Assembly: GCA_017502085.1 (NCBI GenBank)
Contig: JAFVVQ010000057.1
Location: forward strand, 1 to 64,000
Length of the DNA: 64,000 nucleotides
Direction of reading: 5' to 3'
DNA from: Clostridia bacterium
GTDB lineage: Bacteria > Bacillota > Clostridia > Oscillospirales > Acutalibacteraceae
Shown: positions 22,505-30,412 of the stretch, piece by piece
Numbering within the stretch: the stretch's first letter is position 1
Layout: every line of letters begins with the position of its first letter
Program-made: the position numbers and the translations under genes
Notes under the pieces: generated by a model
Told to the model about the DNA's origin: nothing
The model's database searches: none
What the model saw: only the letters and a program-made list of their open reading frames with translations

Positions 22505-23775
22505 ATCCGTCAAACAAGAAATCCGCTTTCACTCCGTTTTCGCCAAAGCAAATGAAAGCGCTGTGCTGGTGGATGCCCGAAAGTCCCTTCAGCGGCTACG
22601 ATGCCGTTATCTGCGACGGTGCGGTGCGCTCGGGTAAAACGCTCTGCATGTCGGTTTCGTTTGTGACATGGGCGTTTTCGGTATTTTCCGATTCCTCCTT
22701 CGCTCTTTGCGGTAAAACCATCGCTTCCCTCCGCAGAAACGTTGTGACGGTTATTCTGCCCGTTCTGCGTGAACTCGGTTTCGAATGCAACGAAAAATAT
22801 TCGCGCAATCTTATTGAAATATCGCATTCGGGCAGAACTAACAGATTCTATCTTTTCGGCGGTAAGGATGAAGGGTCGGCGGCTCTGATTCAGGGCATGA
22901 CCCTTGCCGGCGTACTGCTCGACGAGGTGACGCTGATGCCCCGTTCCTTCGTCGAACAGGCACTCGCACGATGCTCTGTTGAAGGCTCGAAGCTATGGTT
23001 CAACTGTAATCCCGAACACCCTATGCACTGGTTTCATGAGGAATGGATAAAGAAAAAGGATGAAAAAAACTGCTTCTATCTCCATTTCACGATGAAGGAT
23101 AACCCGTCGCTCACACAGTCTATTATCCGCCGATACGAGAAACTCTATTCGGGTGCGTTCTATGAAAGATTCGTTCTCGGCAGATGGGTTGCGGCACAAG
23201 GCTGTGTCTACCCGATGTTTTCTCACGAAAAGCACGTCGAAGAGCCTCCCGACGTTATGGAGGAATTCTGCATCTCCTGTGATTACGGTACCGTCAATCC
23301 GTCATCCTTCGGCCTCTGGGGGAGAAACGGCAGAGTATGGTACAGAATCGACGAATACTATTTTGATTCAAGAGCAGAGGGTCGGCAGAAAACCGACAGC
23401 GAGCATTACGCCTCCCTTTGTGAGCTTGCAGACGGCAGAAAAATCGGATCGGTTATCGTTGACCCGTCAGCGGCAAGTTTCATCGAATGCATCAGGCGTG
23501 ACGGCAGATTCAGGGTGATTCCTGCGAAAAATGACGTCATAGACGGTATCCGCAGAGTTTCGGATTGCCTCAAGGACGGCACTCTGAAGTTTTCACCCCG
23601 TTGCAGGGACAGTATCAGGGAATTCGGGCTTTACCGTTGGGAAGAAAATTCCGCAAAGGATTCAGTCAGAAAAGAAAATGACCATGCCATGGATGATATC
23701 CGTTATTTTGTTTCGACGGTTGCTTCAGCCGTTGATGACGGCGGATTTTTCGCTTTGGCTACAACAAGAAGATAG
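22501..23775 (+). CDS. Phage terminase large subunit
   Basis: 424 residues, the usual size for PBSX-type large terminases, from a TTG start behind GGAGGAGG. The ATPase has Walker A GAVRSGKT (40-47) and Walker B VLLDE (138-142) with coupling motif NCNPEHP near 168. The RNase H-like nuclease keeps its acidic residues: Asp261 (CDYGTVNP), Asp321 (VIVDPSAAS) and Asp394/398 (NDHAMDDI). Both activities therefore look intact, so the protein could still cut DNA and pump it into a procapsid. Neighbours are small terminase and portal. Confidence 0.93.
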   Translation: MNPSNKKSAFTPFSPKQMKALCWWMPESPFSGYDAVICDGAVRSGKTLCMSVSFVTWAFSVFSDSSFALCGKTIASLRRNVVTVILPVLRELGFECNEKYSRNLIEISHSGRTNRFYLFGGKDEGSAALIQGMTLAGVLLDEVTLMPRSFVEQALARCSVEGSKLWFNCNPEHPMHWFHEEWIKKKDEKNCFYLHFTMKDNPSLTQSIIRRYEKLYSGAFYERFVLGRWVAAQGCVYPMFSHEKHVEEPPDVMEEFCISCDYGTVNPSSFGLWGRNGRVWYRIDEYYFDSRAEGRQKTDSEHYASLCELADGRKIGSVIVDPSAASFIECIRRDGRFRVIPAKNDVIDGIRRVSDCLKDGTLKFSPRCRDSIREFGLYRWEENSAKDSVRKENDHAMDDIRYFVSTVASAVDDGGFFALATTRR

Positions 23776-23790
23776 GAAAGGAGGAATCGG

Positions 23791-24936
23791 ATGGGCTTAT
23801 TCAAAAACAGAAAAAACGAAAGGGTTTCGATGCCCGTAACGCAGAATGCAAACCGCCATCCCTTCGGTATTATTGATGGATATGTGCCTCTCGGCGCACC
23901 CTGTATGAGACTTTATAAGGCGCTCCGCGAAGCAGTACCCGTTATCGATGCTGCGGTGTTCAAACTTGTACGTCTGACGGGTGGATTCCGAGTGAAATGC
24001 TCCGACGATGCGGCTCAGGCGGCAATTGATGAGTTTATGGAATCGGTGCCCGTCGGCGGTAACAGATACGGTATGGCGGCGTTTGTTTCGGCTTATTTCG
24101 AACAGCTTCTCACCTACGGCACTGCACTCGGCGAAATTGTTACCGATTCGGAGGGTATGCCCTGTGCACTTTTCAATGCTCCGCTTGAAGGGATTGAACT
24201 CAAAAGGGCACGAAACGGCTTCGATATCGAGGTTTTCGTGCGCAGAGGCGGTGAACTCAAAAAAGCTCCCAGACAGGATTTGTGTCTGCTGAGCGTACTC
24301 AATCCCGATGCGGGTGCACTGACAGGAAATTCGCTTCTCAAGGGTATGCCGTTTGTCAGCGGAATATTGCTGAAAATTTTCGAGAGCATCGGTGCAAACT
24401 GGGAGAGAGTCGGCAATCTGCGTTTCGCAGTGACTTATAATCCCCGGAACGACCCGATGGACAGAGCGTATGCCAAAGACAGGGCTTTGCAAGTGGCGAA
24501 AGAGTGGGGCGAGGCGATGCAGAGCGGTTCGCAGATCAAGGATTTCGTTGCGGTAGGCGACGTGCAGATAAAAGTCATCGGCGCGGATAATCAGATACTT
24601 GACAGTGACGTGCCCGTACGCCAGATGCTTGAGCAGATTGTCGCCAAAACGGGTCTGCCGCCCTTTATGCTCGGTCTTTCGTGGTCGAGCACGGAGCGTA
24701 TGAGCTCCCAGCAGGCAGACGTGCTCACAAGCGAACTTGAGGCGTACAGACGTATTCTGACCCCCGTCATCAGAAAAATCTGTATTGCGTATCTGCGAGG
24801 CAGGGGCTTCAGCTGCAATCCTGCCGTAATCTGGGATAACATAACCCTTCAGGATGAGGTCGAGCTCAGCAGAGCAAGGCTTTATAACGCTCAGGCAGAA
24901 AAGCTTGAGGCTGAAAATAAAAAGAGAGGTGAATGA
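23791..24936 (+). CDS. Phage portal protein
   Basis: 381 residues preceded by GGAAAGGAGG. The sequence has the portal pattern: alpha/beta body (PVIDAAVFKLVRLTGGF near residue 50), a long helical stem and FMLGLSWSSTERMSSQQADVL near 300, similar to HK97-type and related portals where this segment precedes the crown helix. It would form the ring through which DNA enters the head. Its stop overlaps the protease start (ATGA), showing translational coupling. Confidence 0.88.
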   Translation: MGLFKNRKNERVSMPVTQNANRHPFGIIDGYVPLGAPCMRLYKALREAVPVIDAAVFKLVRLTGGFRVKCSDDAAQAAIDEFMESVPVGGNRYGMAAFVSAYFEQLLTYGTALGEIVTDSEGMPCALFNAPLEGIELKRARNGFDIEVFVRRGGELKKAPRQDLCLLSVLNPDAGALTGNSLLKGMPFVSGILLKIFESIGANWERVGNLRFAVTYNPRNDPMDRAYAKDRALQVAKEWGEAMQSGSQIKDFVAVGDVQIKVIGADNQILDSDVPVRQMLEQIVAKTGLPPFMLGLSWSSTERMSSQQADVLTSELEAYRRILTPVIRKICIAYLRGRGFSCNPAVIWDNITLQDEVELSRARLYNAQAEKLEAENKKRGE

Positions 24937-25799
24937 CGATTAATACCGAAAAAAACGGCGTTGCATTGCCCGAGGAGGAACTTGAACTTATCGGGCAGTT
25001 TGCAACAAAAAAACTTTCAATGGATGAAATTTATATATTTTCGCTCATCCTCTGCGATAACGAAATCGACAGAGATAACGAAAAGTTTACAATTCCCGCA
25101 CTCAGGGAACTTGCAAAGCTTTACGTGGGAAAGACGGGTATTTTTGACCACAATATGAGCACAAAGGACCAGAATGCGAGAATTTATTCAACTGAATTTG
25201 TGACTGACGCAAGTCGCAAAACAACTGACGGTGAACCTTATTCATACGTCAAGGCAAAGGCTTATATGGTCAGAACAGAGAAGAATAAGGATCTCATTGC
25301 CGAAATTGAGGCAGGCATCAAGAAGGAAACGAGCGTCGGCTGCAGTGTGAAAAAAATCAGCTGCTCCGTTTGCGGCAAAAACATCAGGGAGGACGGCTGT
25401 ACTCATCGCAAGGGTAATACCTATGCAGGCAAGTATTGCTGCTATCTGCTTGAAGATCCCGCAGATGCGTATGAGTGGTCGTTTGTGGCAGTTCCCGCCC
25501 AGAAAAATGCAGGTGTCACAAAGGCATACAACCCTTCGGATGATGATAACAGTGCAGATATCTGGGCAGATGAATACAGAAACGAGCTTAAATCCGCTCT
25601 TATCAGGGATGCCGCAACGGTTATTCCCGAAATGAAAAGCCCCGTTCTTGAGGAAATCTGTGACGGGCTGAGCATCGGTAAGCTCAAGGCGATGCGTGAT
25701 GCATTCAGGCTCAAGGCGGAAAAGAATCTGCCTCTTGTCAGACAGCTTGACTGCGACAGCAACGCAGATGACGACTCGAATTCCGAGTATAAGATTTAA
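24933..25799 (+). CDS. Prohead protease with a cysteine-rich insertion
   Basis: 288 residues. The N-terminal two-thirds match the HK97-type (S78) prohead protease pattern: FDHNM with His73, KETSVGCSV with Ser134, and YEWSFVAVPAQ with Glu181, the equivalent of EVSLV..PAN. Between the Ser and Glu motifs lies an insertion with Cys144, Cys147, Cys156, His158 and Cys169/170, which could bind zinc. The protease removes scaffold and capsid N-termini during maturation. The helical C-terminus (about 215-275) may serve as a scaffold domain. Related proteins with the same insertion occur, to my knowledge, in clostridial prophages. Confidence 0.8.
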   Translation: MTINTEKNGVALPEEELELIGQFATKKLSMDEIYIFSLILCDNEIDRDNEKFTIPALRELAKLYVGKTGIFDHNMSTKDQNARIYSTEFVTDASRKTTDGEPYSYVKAKAYMVRTEKNKDLIAEIEAGIKKETSVGCSVKKISCSVCGKNIREDGCTHRKGNTYAGKYCCYLLEDPADAYEWSFVAVPAQKNAGVTKAYNPSDDDNSADIWADEYRNELKSALIRDAATVIPEMKSPVLEEICDGLSIGKLKAMRDAFRLKAEKNLPLVRQLDCDSNADDDSNSEYKI

Positions 25800-25811
25800 G
25801 GAGGAAAAAAT

Positions 25812-26147
25812 ATGTCAGTATCATTCGGCGGCTTTCACAACGAAACCGCAACATTCAGAACAGAAAACGAAATCACAAAGGGTACACCCGTCAAAATCAC
25901 TGCAAACGGTACCGTTTCAGCTTGCGCGGAGGGTGATTCTTTCTGCGGAATTCTTGCTAACGGCGACAGCGCTTATGCGGCTGTGCAGATTTACGGTGAG
26001 GTAACCGCAAAGTTCAGCGGCACCGCTCCTGCACTTGGCTACACAAAGCTTGCCGCCGGCAAAGACGGTGTCAAGAGCGGCTCAGGCAGAGAATATCTGG
26101 TCGTATCCGTTGATGAAACTGCAGGTACGGTTACATTTCTTATGTAA
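25812..26147 (+). CDS. Capsid cement/decoration-like protein
   Basis: 111 residues, Gly- and Ala-rich beta sequence (KGTPVKITANGTVSAC, VQIYGEVTAKFSG, LVVSVDETAGTVTFLM) placed between the prohead protease and major capsid genes, where head decoration or cement proteins of the DUF2190 type are found. AAGGAGG lies upstream. It probably binds the outside of the capsid. The identification rests on position, size and general composition, not on a signature motif. Confidence 0.65.
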   Translation: MSVSFGGFHNETATFRTENEITKGTPVKITANGTVSACAEGDSFCGILANGDSAYAAVQIYGEVTAKFSGTAPALGYTKLAAGKDGVKSGSGREYLVVSVDETAGTVTFLM

Positions 26148-26165
26148 GAAAGGAGAAGGAATATA

Positions 26166-27170
26166 ATGGCTGATTTTGATAATATTAAACTCGAAAAGGG
26201 GCTTTACGCCTCAGGCAATTTTACAAAGGCTCTCGAAAGCCTTGATCCCAGTGAAAACTATACAGGCACTTCCCTTGAGGGCCTCGATGCATACCAGCGT
26301 CAGCTCAAGCGTTTTGGCATCAAGGTAGGCGGTGCGGGCAGTGACGTTGTTGATAAGTTCTTCAAGACTTCCGACAGTGCGGTGCTTTTCCCCGAATATA
26401 TTTCAAGAGCTGTCAGACAGGGTCTTGAACAGGCTGATATTCTGCCCACGGTTGTTGCTTCAACAACTGTATTCGACGGCCTTGATTACCGTTCAATCAC
26501 ATCTCTCCCCACTGATGAGGAGAAGGAACTTAAAATCGTCAGCGAGGGTGCATTTATTCCCGAAACGAATATCCGCACAAAGGAAAACCTTGTCAAACTC
26601 CGCAAGAGGGGGCGCTCTTTGGTCGCTTCGTATGAAGCGATAAGATTCCAGCGCCTTGACCTCTTCACCGTAACACTCCGTCAGATCGGCGCATACATTG
26701 CGAGAACACTTCTCAAGGATGCGATCGAGGTTATTGAAAACGGTGACGGCAACGGCAATCCCGCTGAGGTTATGAGCTGTGCCGCCTCAGGCACTCTTTC
26801 ATACGGCGATCTCGTCGATTTCTGGAACAGCTTTGATCCTTATGAACTCAACACAATCATTGCGGAACCTGCCGTTATGGCGAAACTTCTCAAGATGGAA
26901 GAGTTCAGGGATGCTTCGGCGGGACTTAACTTCCACGGCAAGGGTAAGGAAATCACTCCTCTCGGCGCAAAGCTTCTCAAGTCAAATGCCGTCAACACGG
27001 GTACTCTCATCGGTCTCGACAAGACTGCTGCACTCGAAATGGTCAAGACGGGTGACATTATGACTGAATATGACAAGCTTATTGACCGTCAGCTTGAAAG
27101 GGCAGTCATCAGCTGCACTGCAGGCTTTGCCAAGATTTTTGACGGAGCATCAAAGGTGCTTTCCGTTTAA
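26166..27170 (+). CDS. Phage major capsid protein
   Basis: 334 residues with AAAGGAG upstream. It has the HK97-fold layout: helical N-terminal part, then the spine region, PLGAKLLKSNAVNTGTLIGLDKTAALEMV near residue 260, and a C-terminal beta strand segment (ERAVISCTAGFAKIFDG). The position after protease and cement genes fits. There is no long N-terminal delta domain, so scaffolding may come from the protease gene's C-terminal region. The intact frame and normal length indicate selection to keep it. Confidence 0.85.
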   Translation: MADFDNIKLEKGLYASGNFTKALESLDPSENYTGTSLEGLDAYQRQLKRFGIKVGGAGSDVVDKFFKTSDSAVLFPEYISRAVRQGLEQADILPTVVASTTVFDGLDYRSITSLPTDEEKELKIVSEGAFIPETNIRTKENLVKLRKRGRSLVASYEAIRFQRLDLFTVTLRQIGAYIARTLLKDAIEVIENGDGNGNPAEVMSCAASGTLSYGDLVDFWNSFDPYELNTIIAEPAVMAKLLKMEEFRDASAGLNFHGKGKEITPLGAKLLKSNAVNTGTLIGLDKTAALEMVKTGDIMTEYDKLIDRQLERAVISCTAGFAKIFDGASKVLSV

Positions 27171-27183
27171 GGGGATGAACTAT

Positions 27184-27549
27184 TTGATTGACTGCTGGAG
27201 AGTGCTCTCGGCACTGAGAGAATATTATTCCTACGGCGAAACGGATGCAGAGCTTATTCCGATCTGCGAATCAACCGCAAGAGAATTGACCGCAAGGGTC
27301 AAGCCGAATGCGGATTGCTCGGATATCAGGCTTATCAATGCCGCTGCAGCAATGGCTAATCACAGGCTCTGCGTCAAAAAACTGCATTCCGATGAGGGCG
27401 TGACCTCCTTTAAAGCGGGTGACGTGACGGTAAGTATTTCACCCGCTGCACTTGCGGAAAATGCGGAAAAAGAAAAAACACGTGCGATTATTGCGGCTCT
27501 TCCTCTGCTAAGGGATGAAGAATTCCTTTTCAGGCAGGTGAGCATATGA
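27184..27549 (+). CDS. Head-tail connector-like protein
   Basis: About 121 residues from a TTG at 27184, which has AAGGGG 9 nt upstream; the ATG at 27175 is an alternative but abuts that site. The mostly helical sequence (CWRVLSALREYYSY, LINAAAAMANHRLCVKKL) and its place directly after the capsid gene fit a gp6-like adaptor that docks under the portal. No sequence signature proves this. Its end overlaps the next start (ATGA). Confidence 0.68.
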   Translation: MIDCWRVLSALREYYSYGETDAELIPICESTARELTARVKPNADCSDIRLINAAAAMANHRLCVKKLHSDEGVTSFKAGDVTVSISPAALAENAEKEKTRAIIAALPLLRDEEFLFRQVSI

Positions 27550-27878
27550 AGCTGAAACGGATGTTTGAAAATTACGGCAGAGCTGTTTCACTCGTATCGA
27601 AAGACGGCGGCACAATAGCGGAAACAAGCGCTCTGATAAGTCCGTTGCGATATAAAAATAAGATGTACCTTTACGGAGTCAATACCGAAATCGGTTACAA
27701 TTCTCAGGGTCATTATCTTTATATCGGACCGCCTGAACCCGACCTTGCGAGCCTCGAAAACGGCGAATACGTGAAGTGTGGGGACGAAAAATACAGAATC
27801 GACAGGGCGGAGCGGGTATACAAGGGAAACGAAGTCTTCTATATCTGGGCAATAATCAGAGTGATAGTTGAAAATTAA
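27546..27878 (+). CDS. Head-closure-like small protein
   Basis: 110 residues starting within an ATGA overlap. The beta-rich sequence (YLYGVNTEIGYNSQGHYLYIGP, VFYIWAIIRVIVEN) and position after the adaptor suit a head-closure or stopper protein that seals the packed head. The segment CGDEKYRIDRAERVY resembles the pattern of proteins in this gene order. The assignment is positional. Confidence 0.6.
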   Translation: MKLKRMFENYGRAVSLVSKDGGTIAETSALISPLRYKNKMYLYGVNTEIGYNSQGHYLYIGPPEPDLASLENGEYVKCGDEKYRIDRAERVYKGNEVFYIWAIIRVIVEN

Positions 27879-27889
27879 GAGGTGAAAAT

Positions 27890-28732
27890 ATGAGCGCAAT
27901 CAGTTCAATGCCCGCTAACATTGTGGTGTGGCTCAAAGAAAGAGAAGAACTTAAATATATCAAATTCCTTACGGAATACCCCGCAATCAAAAAGGAAGTG
28001 CCGCTGCGAAACACAACCGTTGCAGTCGGAATAGACGGTATGACCATCGTTGATTCATTTGTCGAAAATGATGAAGGAGTGCTTGTTGAAAACGAAAATT
28101 GCAGACAGGTCAATATCAAACTGCGTTTTTCGATTCACGCGCCGTTTTCCTCGGGTGGTGCGGCTTGTCACGAGGCTTTCACCGATATCATCGATTGCCT
28201 GACTTTTGATTCTGCGCTTAACATCGATTCATCGGGCTGCGACAGCATTGTTTCTGACAGAGATACGGATGCATTTGTGCTTACGGCATGGGCGACGGTT
28301 ATTGCGTCACTCTGCCCTGCGGATGGCTCCTCTGTTGATTTGCCTTCTTTTTTGGGCAAGGAGCTGTTTTGTGCTTCGCACATCAAGGATGAGAGCATAC
28401 ATCTCACTGCAGAGCAGCAGATGTTTCTGGGAGAACCTGCCGTTGCGGGCTCATATATGGGCGGAGGCAGCGCACCGAATACGGTTAATGTCGGCTTCAG
28501 ACCGAGGCTGGTTCTGGTTACGGGATATAATCATCCTCCGCTCTATGTCAATTTTTCCGAGCAGAAATGCTATATTTACTGGGGAATGGCGTTTGAGGAC
28601 GGTAATTCATACGGAATCGAACTGACAGCAAATGGTTTCAAGGTGTTCAACAACAGTTCAACTCCCTCAAGAGGATGCTATCCGCTTCTCAATGAAATCG
28701 GCACACCGTATAAATACATAGCGTACAGATAA
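27890..28732 (+). CDS. Last gene of the capsid cassette: neck-like region joined to a fibre-knob-like region
   Basis: 280 residues with GAGGTG upstream. Residues 1-150 (VAVGIDGMTIVDSF, RQVNIKLRFSIHAPFSSG) have the alternating pattern of tail-terminator or neck proteins. A short link (LPSFLGKELFCASHIK) leads to residues 185-280: AGSYMGGGSAPNTVNVGFRPRLVLV, then a Gly-rich beta region ending PYKYIAYR. That form is common at the C-terminus of phage tail fibres and host-binding knobs. If correct, a host-binding domain is attached directly to the head vertex without a tail. The fusion reading is inference. It is the last gene before a terminator of the convergent operon. Confidence 0.6.
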   Translation: MSAISSMPANIVVWLKEREELKYIKFLTEYPAIKKEVPLRNTTVAVGIDGMTIVDSFVENDEGVLVENENCRQVNIKLRFSIHAPFSSGGAACHEAFTDIIDCLTFDSALNIDSSGCDSIVSDRDTDAFVLTAWATVIASLCPADGSSVDLPSFLGKELFCASHIKDESIHLTAEQQMFLGEPAVAGSYMGGGSAPNTVNVGFRPRLVLVTGYNHPPLYVNFSEQKCYIYWGMAFEDGNSYGIELTANGFKVFNNSSTPSRGCYPLLNEIGTPYKYIAYR

Positions 28733-28770
28733 AAAAAGGAGCAACCCGATTTTGTTATTCGGGTTGCTCC
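28731..28770 (-). terminator. Terminator between the capsid cassette and the nitroreductase operon
   Basis: GGAGCAACCCGA/TCGGGTTGCTCC, a 12-bp stem followed on the minus strand by a seven-T run. On the plus strand the T-tract is poor, so it mainly serves the minus-strand operon. Confidence 0.88.
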
Positions 28771-28784
28771 GGTTTCTTATAATA

Positions 28785-29483
28785 TTATGCGAAATCCGTA
28801 ATCTTTCTGCCGCTGCCGAGCTCAAAATGGTATTCCGCAATTCCGAGGTCGATTTTGTTGCAGGAAAAAGTACCGTTGACGGTTGTGATAACTTTTTCGG
28901 GTGTATATTTAAAGAAGACGGGTTGTTTGTTTCTTGCCGAGGGAGCCTTGACCGCACAGTCAACGCCTTTTTTGAACCATTCGGGTGCCGTATCGTAGTC
29001 TGCGCTCATTTCGCGGGAAGATTTTCTTTTGGTTTTGATGATTCCCGAAAGAAGTTTTTCCTTGAAATTCTCGGTTTCTTTTATTTCTCCGACGGAAATT
29101 ACGCAGGCGAGAGCTTCGCCTTCGGCAAGGGCGTCAGCAATGGAGGTCTTGTCGTAACTGCCCGCAACCCAGCAAGTGCCGAGTCCTAGCCTTGTTGCTT
29201 CAAGCACAAGTTCTTCACCGTAAAATCCTGCTTTTTCGTGCATTTTCGGATCATCCGTCCTGCCCGCAAGCAGAAAATAACTCTTTACACCGCTGAACAT
29301 TCCGTAGCTTTTGATGAGACCGAAACATTCTTCGCCGTTTTCGGCAAGTTCGATGCGAAGACCCGAACGGGAGCAGAGACTGTCGATTACTGTCTGCAAC
29401 GCAACCTTTTTATCCGGGCTGATAGGTTCTGGAATATAGGCTCTTCTTGAAATTCTGATGTCGGAAGCTTCAAGCAGGGTCAT
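28785..29483 (-). CDS. Nitroreductase family protein
   Basis: 232 residues of the FMN-dependent nitroreductase family, in the form with a long N-terminal half. The start RISRRAYIPEPIS fits the first FMN-binding motif, and GFYGEELVLEATRLGLGTCWVAG near residue 85 is the typical central helix; VKAPSARNKQP near 178 contacts flavin. Such enzymes reduce nitro compounds, quinones or other electron acceptors with NAD(P)H. It lies 2 bp behind the deacetylase gene and is the last gene of a four-gene operon. Physiological substrate unknown. Confidence 0.85.
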   Translation of the reverse strand: MTLLEASDIRISRRAYIPEPISPDKKVALQTVIDSLCSRSGLRIELAENGEECFGLIKSYGMFSGVKSYFLLAGRTDDPKMHEKAGFYGEELVLEATRLGLGTCWVAGSYDKTSIADALAEGEALACVISVGEIKETENFKEKLLSGIIKTKRKSSREMSADYDTAPEWFKKGVDCAVKAPSARNKQPVFFKYTPEKVITTVNGTFSCNKIDLGIAEYHFELGSGRKITDFA

Positions 29484-29485
29484 TT

Positions 29486-30385
29486 TTATTTCCTCATTTC
29501 GGCAAGGTCACGGTAGTTGATGAGCTTGATGCCGTGAGCCTCGATATGCTGTCTTGTTGCGGGGTCCTTGAGAAGCTCGTATTCCCAGACTCTGCGTTCC
29601 CAGCAGCCCGATGCTCCCTTGAGGTCGTCGGTGGGGTAGGAGGGATGCATATAGGTTTCAGTGATTCCTTCGGGCATACTTGCATAGAGATCGTAAACAT
29701 ATTCCTTGAAATTCTTGTAGCTTTCAGTCTGAGGTTCGTTCCATTCGTTGGGGATAAGATGGTCGGGAACTGCCACGCCGAGCTGACGGATGAAGCCGAC
29801 AAGCTGACCGAGCATACCGTGAATCATTTCTTTGTCGATATTGATATCGAGCATTGTATTGGAAAGCTGAGCATCGGAGAAGGATGCGGGAAAACGGAAA
29901 GGCAGACCGTATTCTGCGGCGGTCTGAAGAGTCATCTGAAGAAGTTCGAATCTGCCGGTCTCGATGCCGTAGAGTGAACCCATATGGTTATCAAGATGAG
30001 AGGGGTTTGTCAGACCGAGGATTCTGCAGCGCTCAATCTGTGCCTTGATTTCAGCTCTTGCTTCTTCGAGGTCAACGTTCTTTTCAACCTGATCGCTTTC
30101 GTGCCACATAAAGCCTTCTTCGTCACGCAGAGAAGCGGTATTTGAGGCGTTGACGGGTGCCCAGCGGTAGTTTGACCATTCGCTTGTGAGGGTGAGGTGA
30201 ACGCCGATTGCATACTGCGGATTTTCTGCGGCAAATTTGCAGGCTTCGGGTGCCCAGGCACAGGGGGCCATAATTGTTGCGGATGTAAGAGCGCTCTTGG
30301 GATCCTTGAAAAGGTCAGCGACGGCGAGGTTAGCGCCTCTGCACATACCGAAATCGTCTGCATTGATGATGAGATATCTGTCCAT
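29486..30385 (-). CDS. ChbG/YdjC-type carbohydrate deacetylase
   Basis: 299 residues. The family removes the N-acetyl group from amino-sugar oligosaccharides using a divalent metal. Motifs: LIINADDFGMCRGAN at residue 4 (metal-binding Asp pair), GVHLTLTSEW near 62, and SHLDNHMGSLYG near 128 with metal-ligand histidines. The length fits. No signal peptide, so it acts on imported sugars. It is cotranscribed with a GH92 mannosidase, which suggests work on N-acetylated host glycans such as N-glycan cores; this is inferred. Confidence 0.87.
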   Translation of the reverse strand: MDRYLIINADDFGMCRGANLAVADLFKDPKSALTSATIMAPCAWAPEACKFAAENPQYAIGVHLTLTSEWSNYRWAPVNASNTASLRDEEGFMWHESDQVEKNVDLEEARAEIKAQIERCRILGLTNPSHLDNHMGSLYGIETGRFELLQMTLQTAAEYGLPFRFPASFSDAQLSNTMLDINIDKEMIHGMLGQLVGFIRQLGVAVPDHLIPNEWNEPQTESYKNFKEYVYDLYASMPEGITETYMHPSYPTDDLKGASGCWERRVWEYELLKDPATRQHIEAHGIKLINYRDLAEMRK

Positions 30386-30412
30386 ATTTTTTCCTCTTTT
30401 CTGTCTTTAAAA

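Noticed and set aside
23797-24492. 231-residue minus-strand frame inside the portal gene
   Set aside because: Complete antisense overlap with a well-supported portal gene and no ribosome site.
21600-28784. Attachment sites or integrase for the phage cassette
   Set aside because: No recombinase-like frame was found on either strand and no matching direct repeats were seen at the two ends; the right end is an ordinary terminator.
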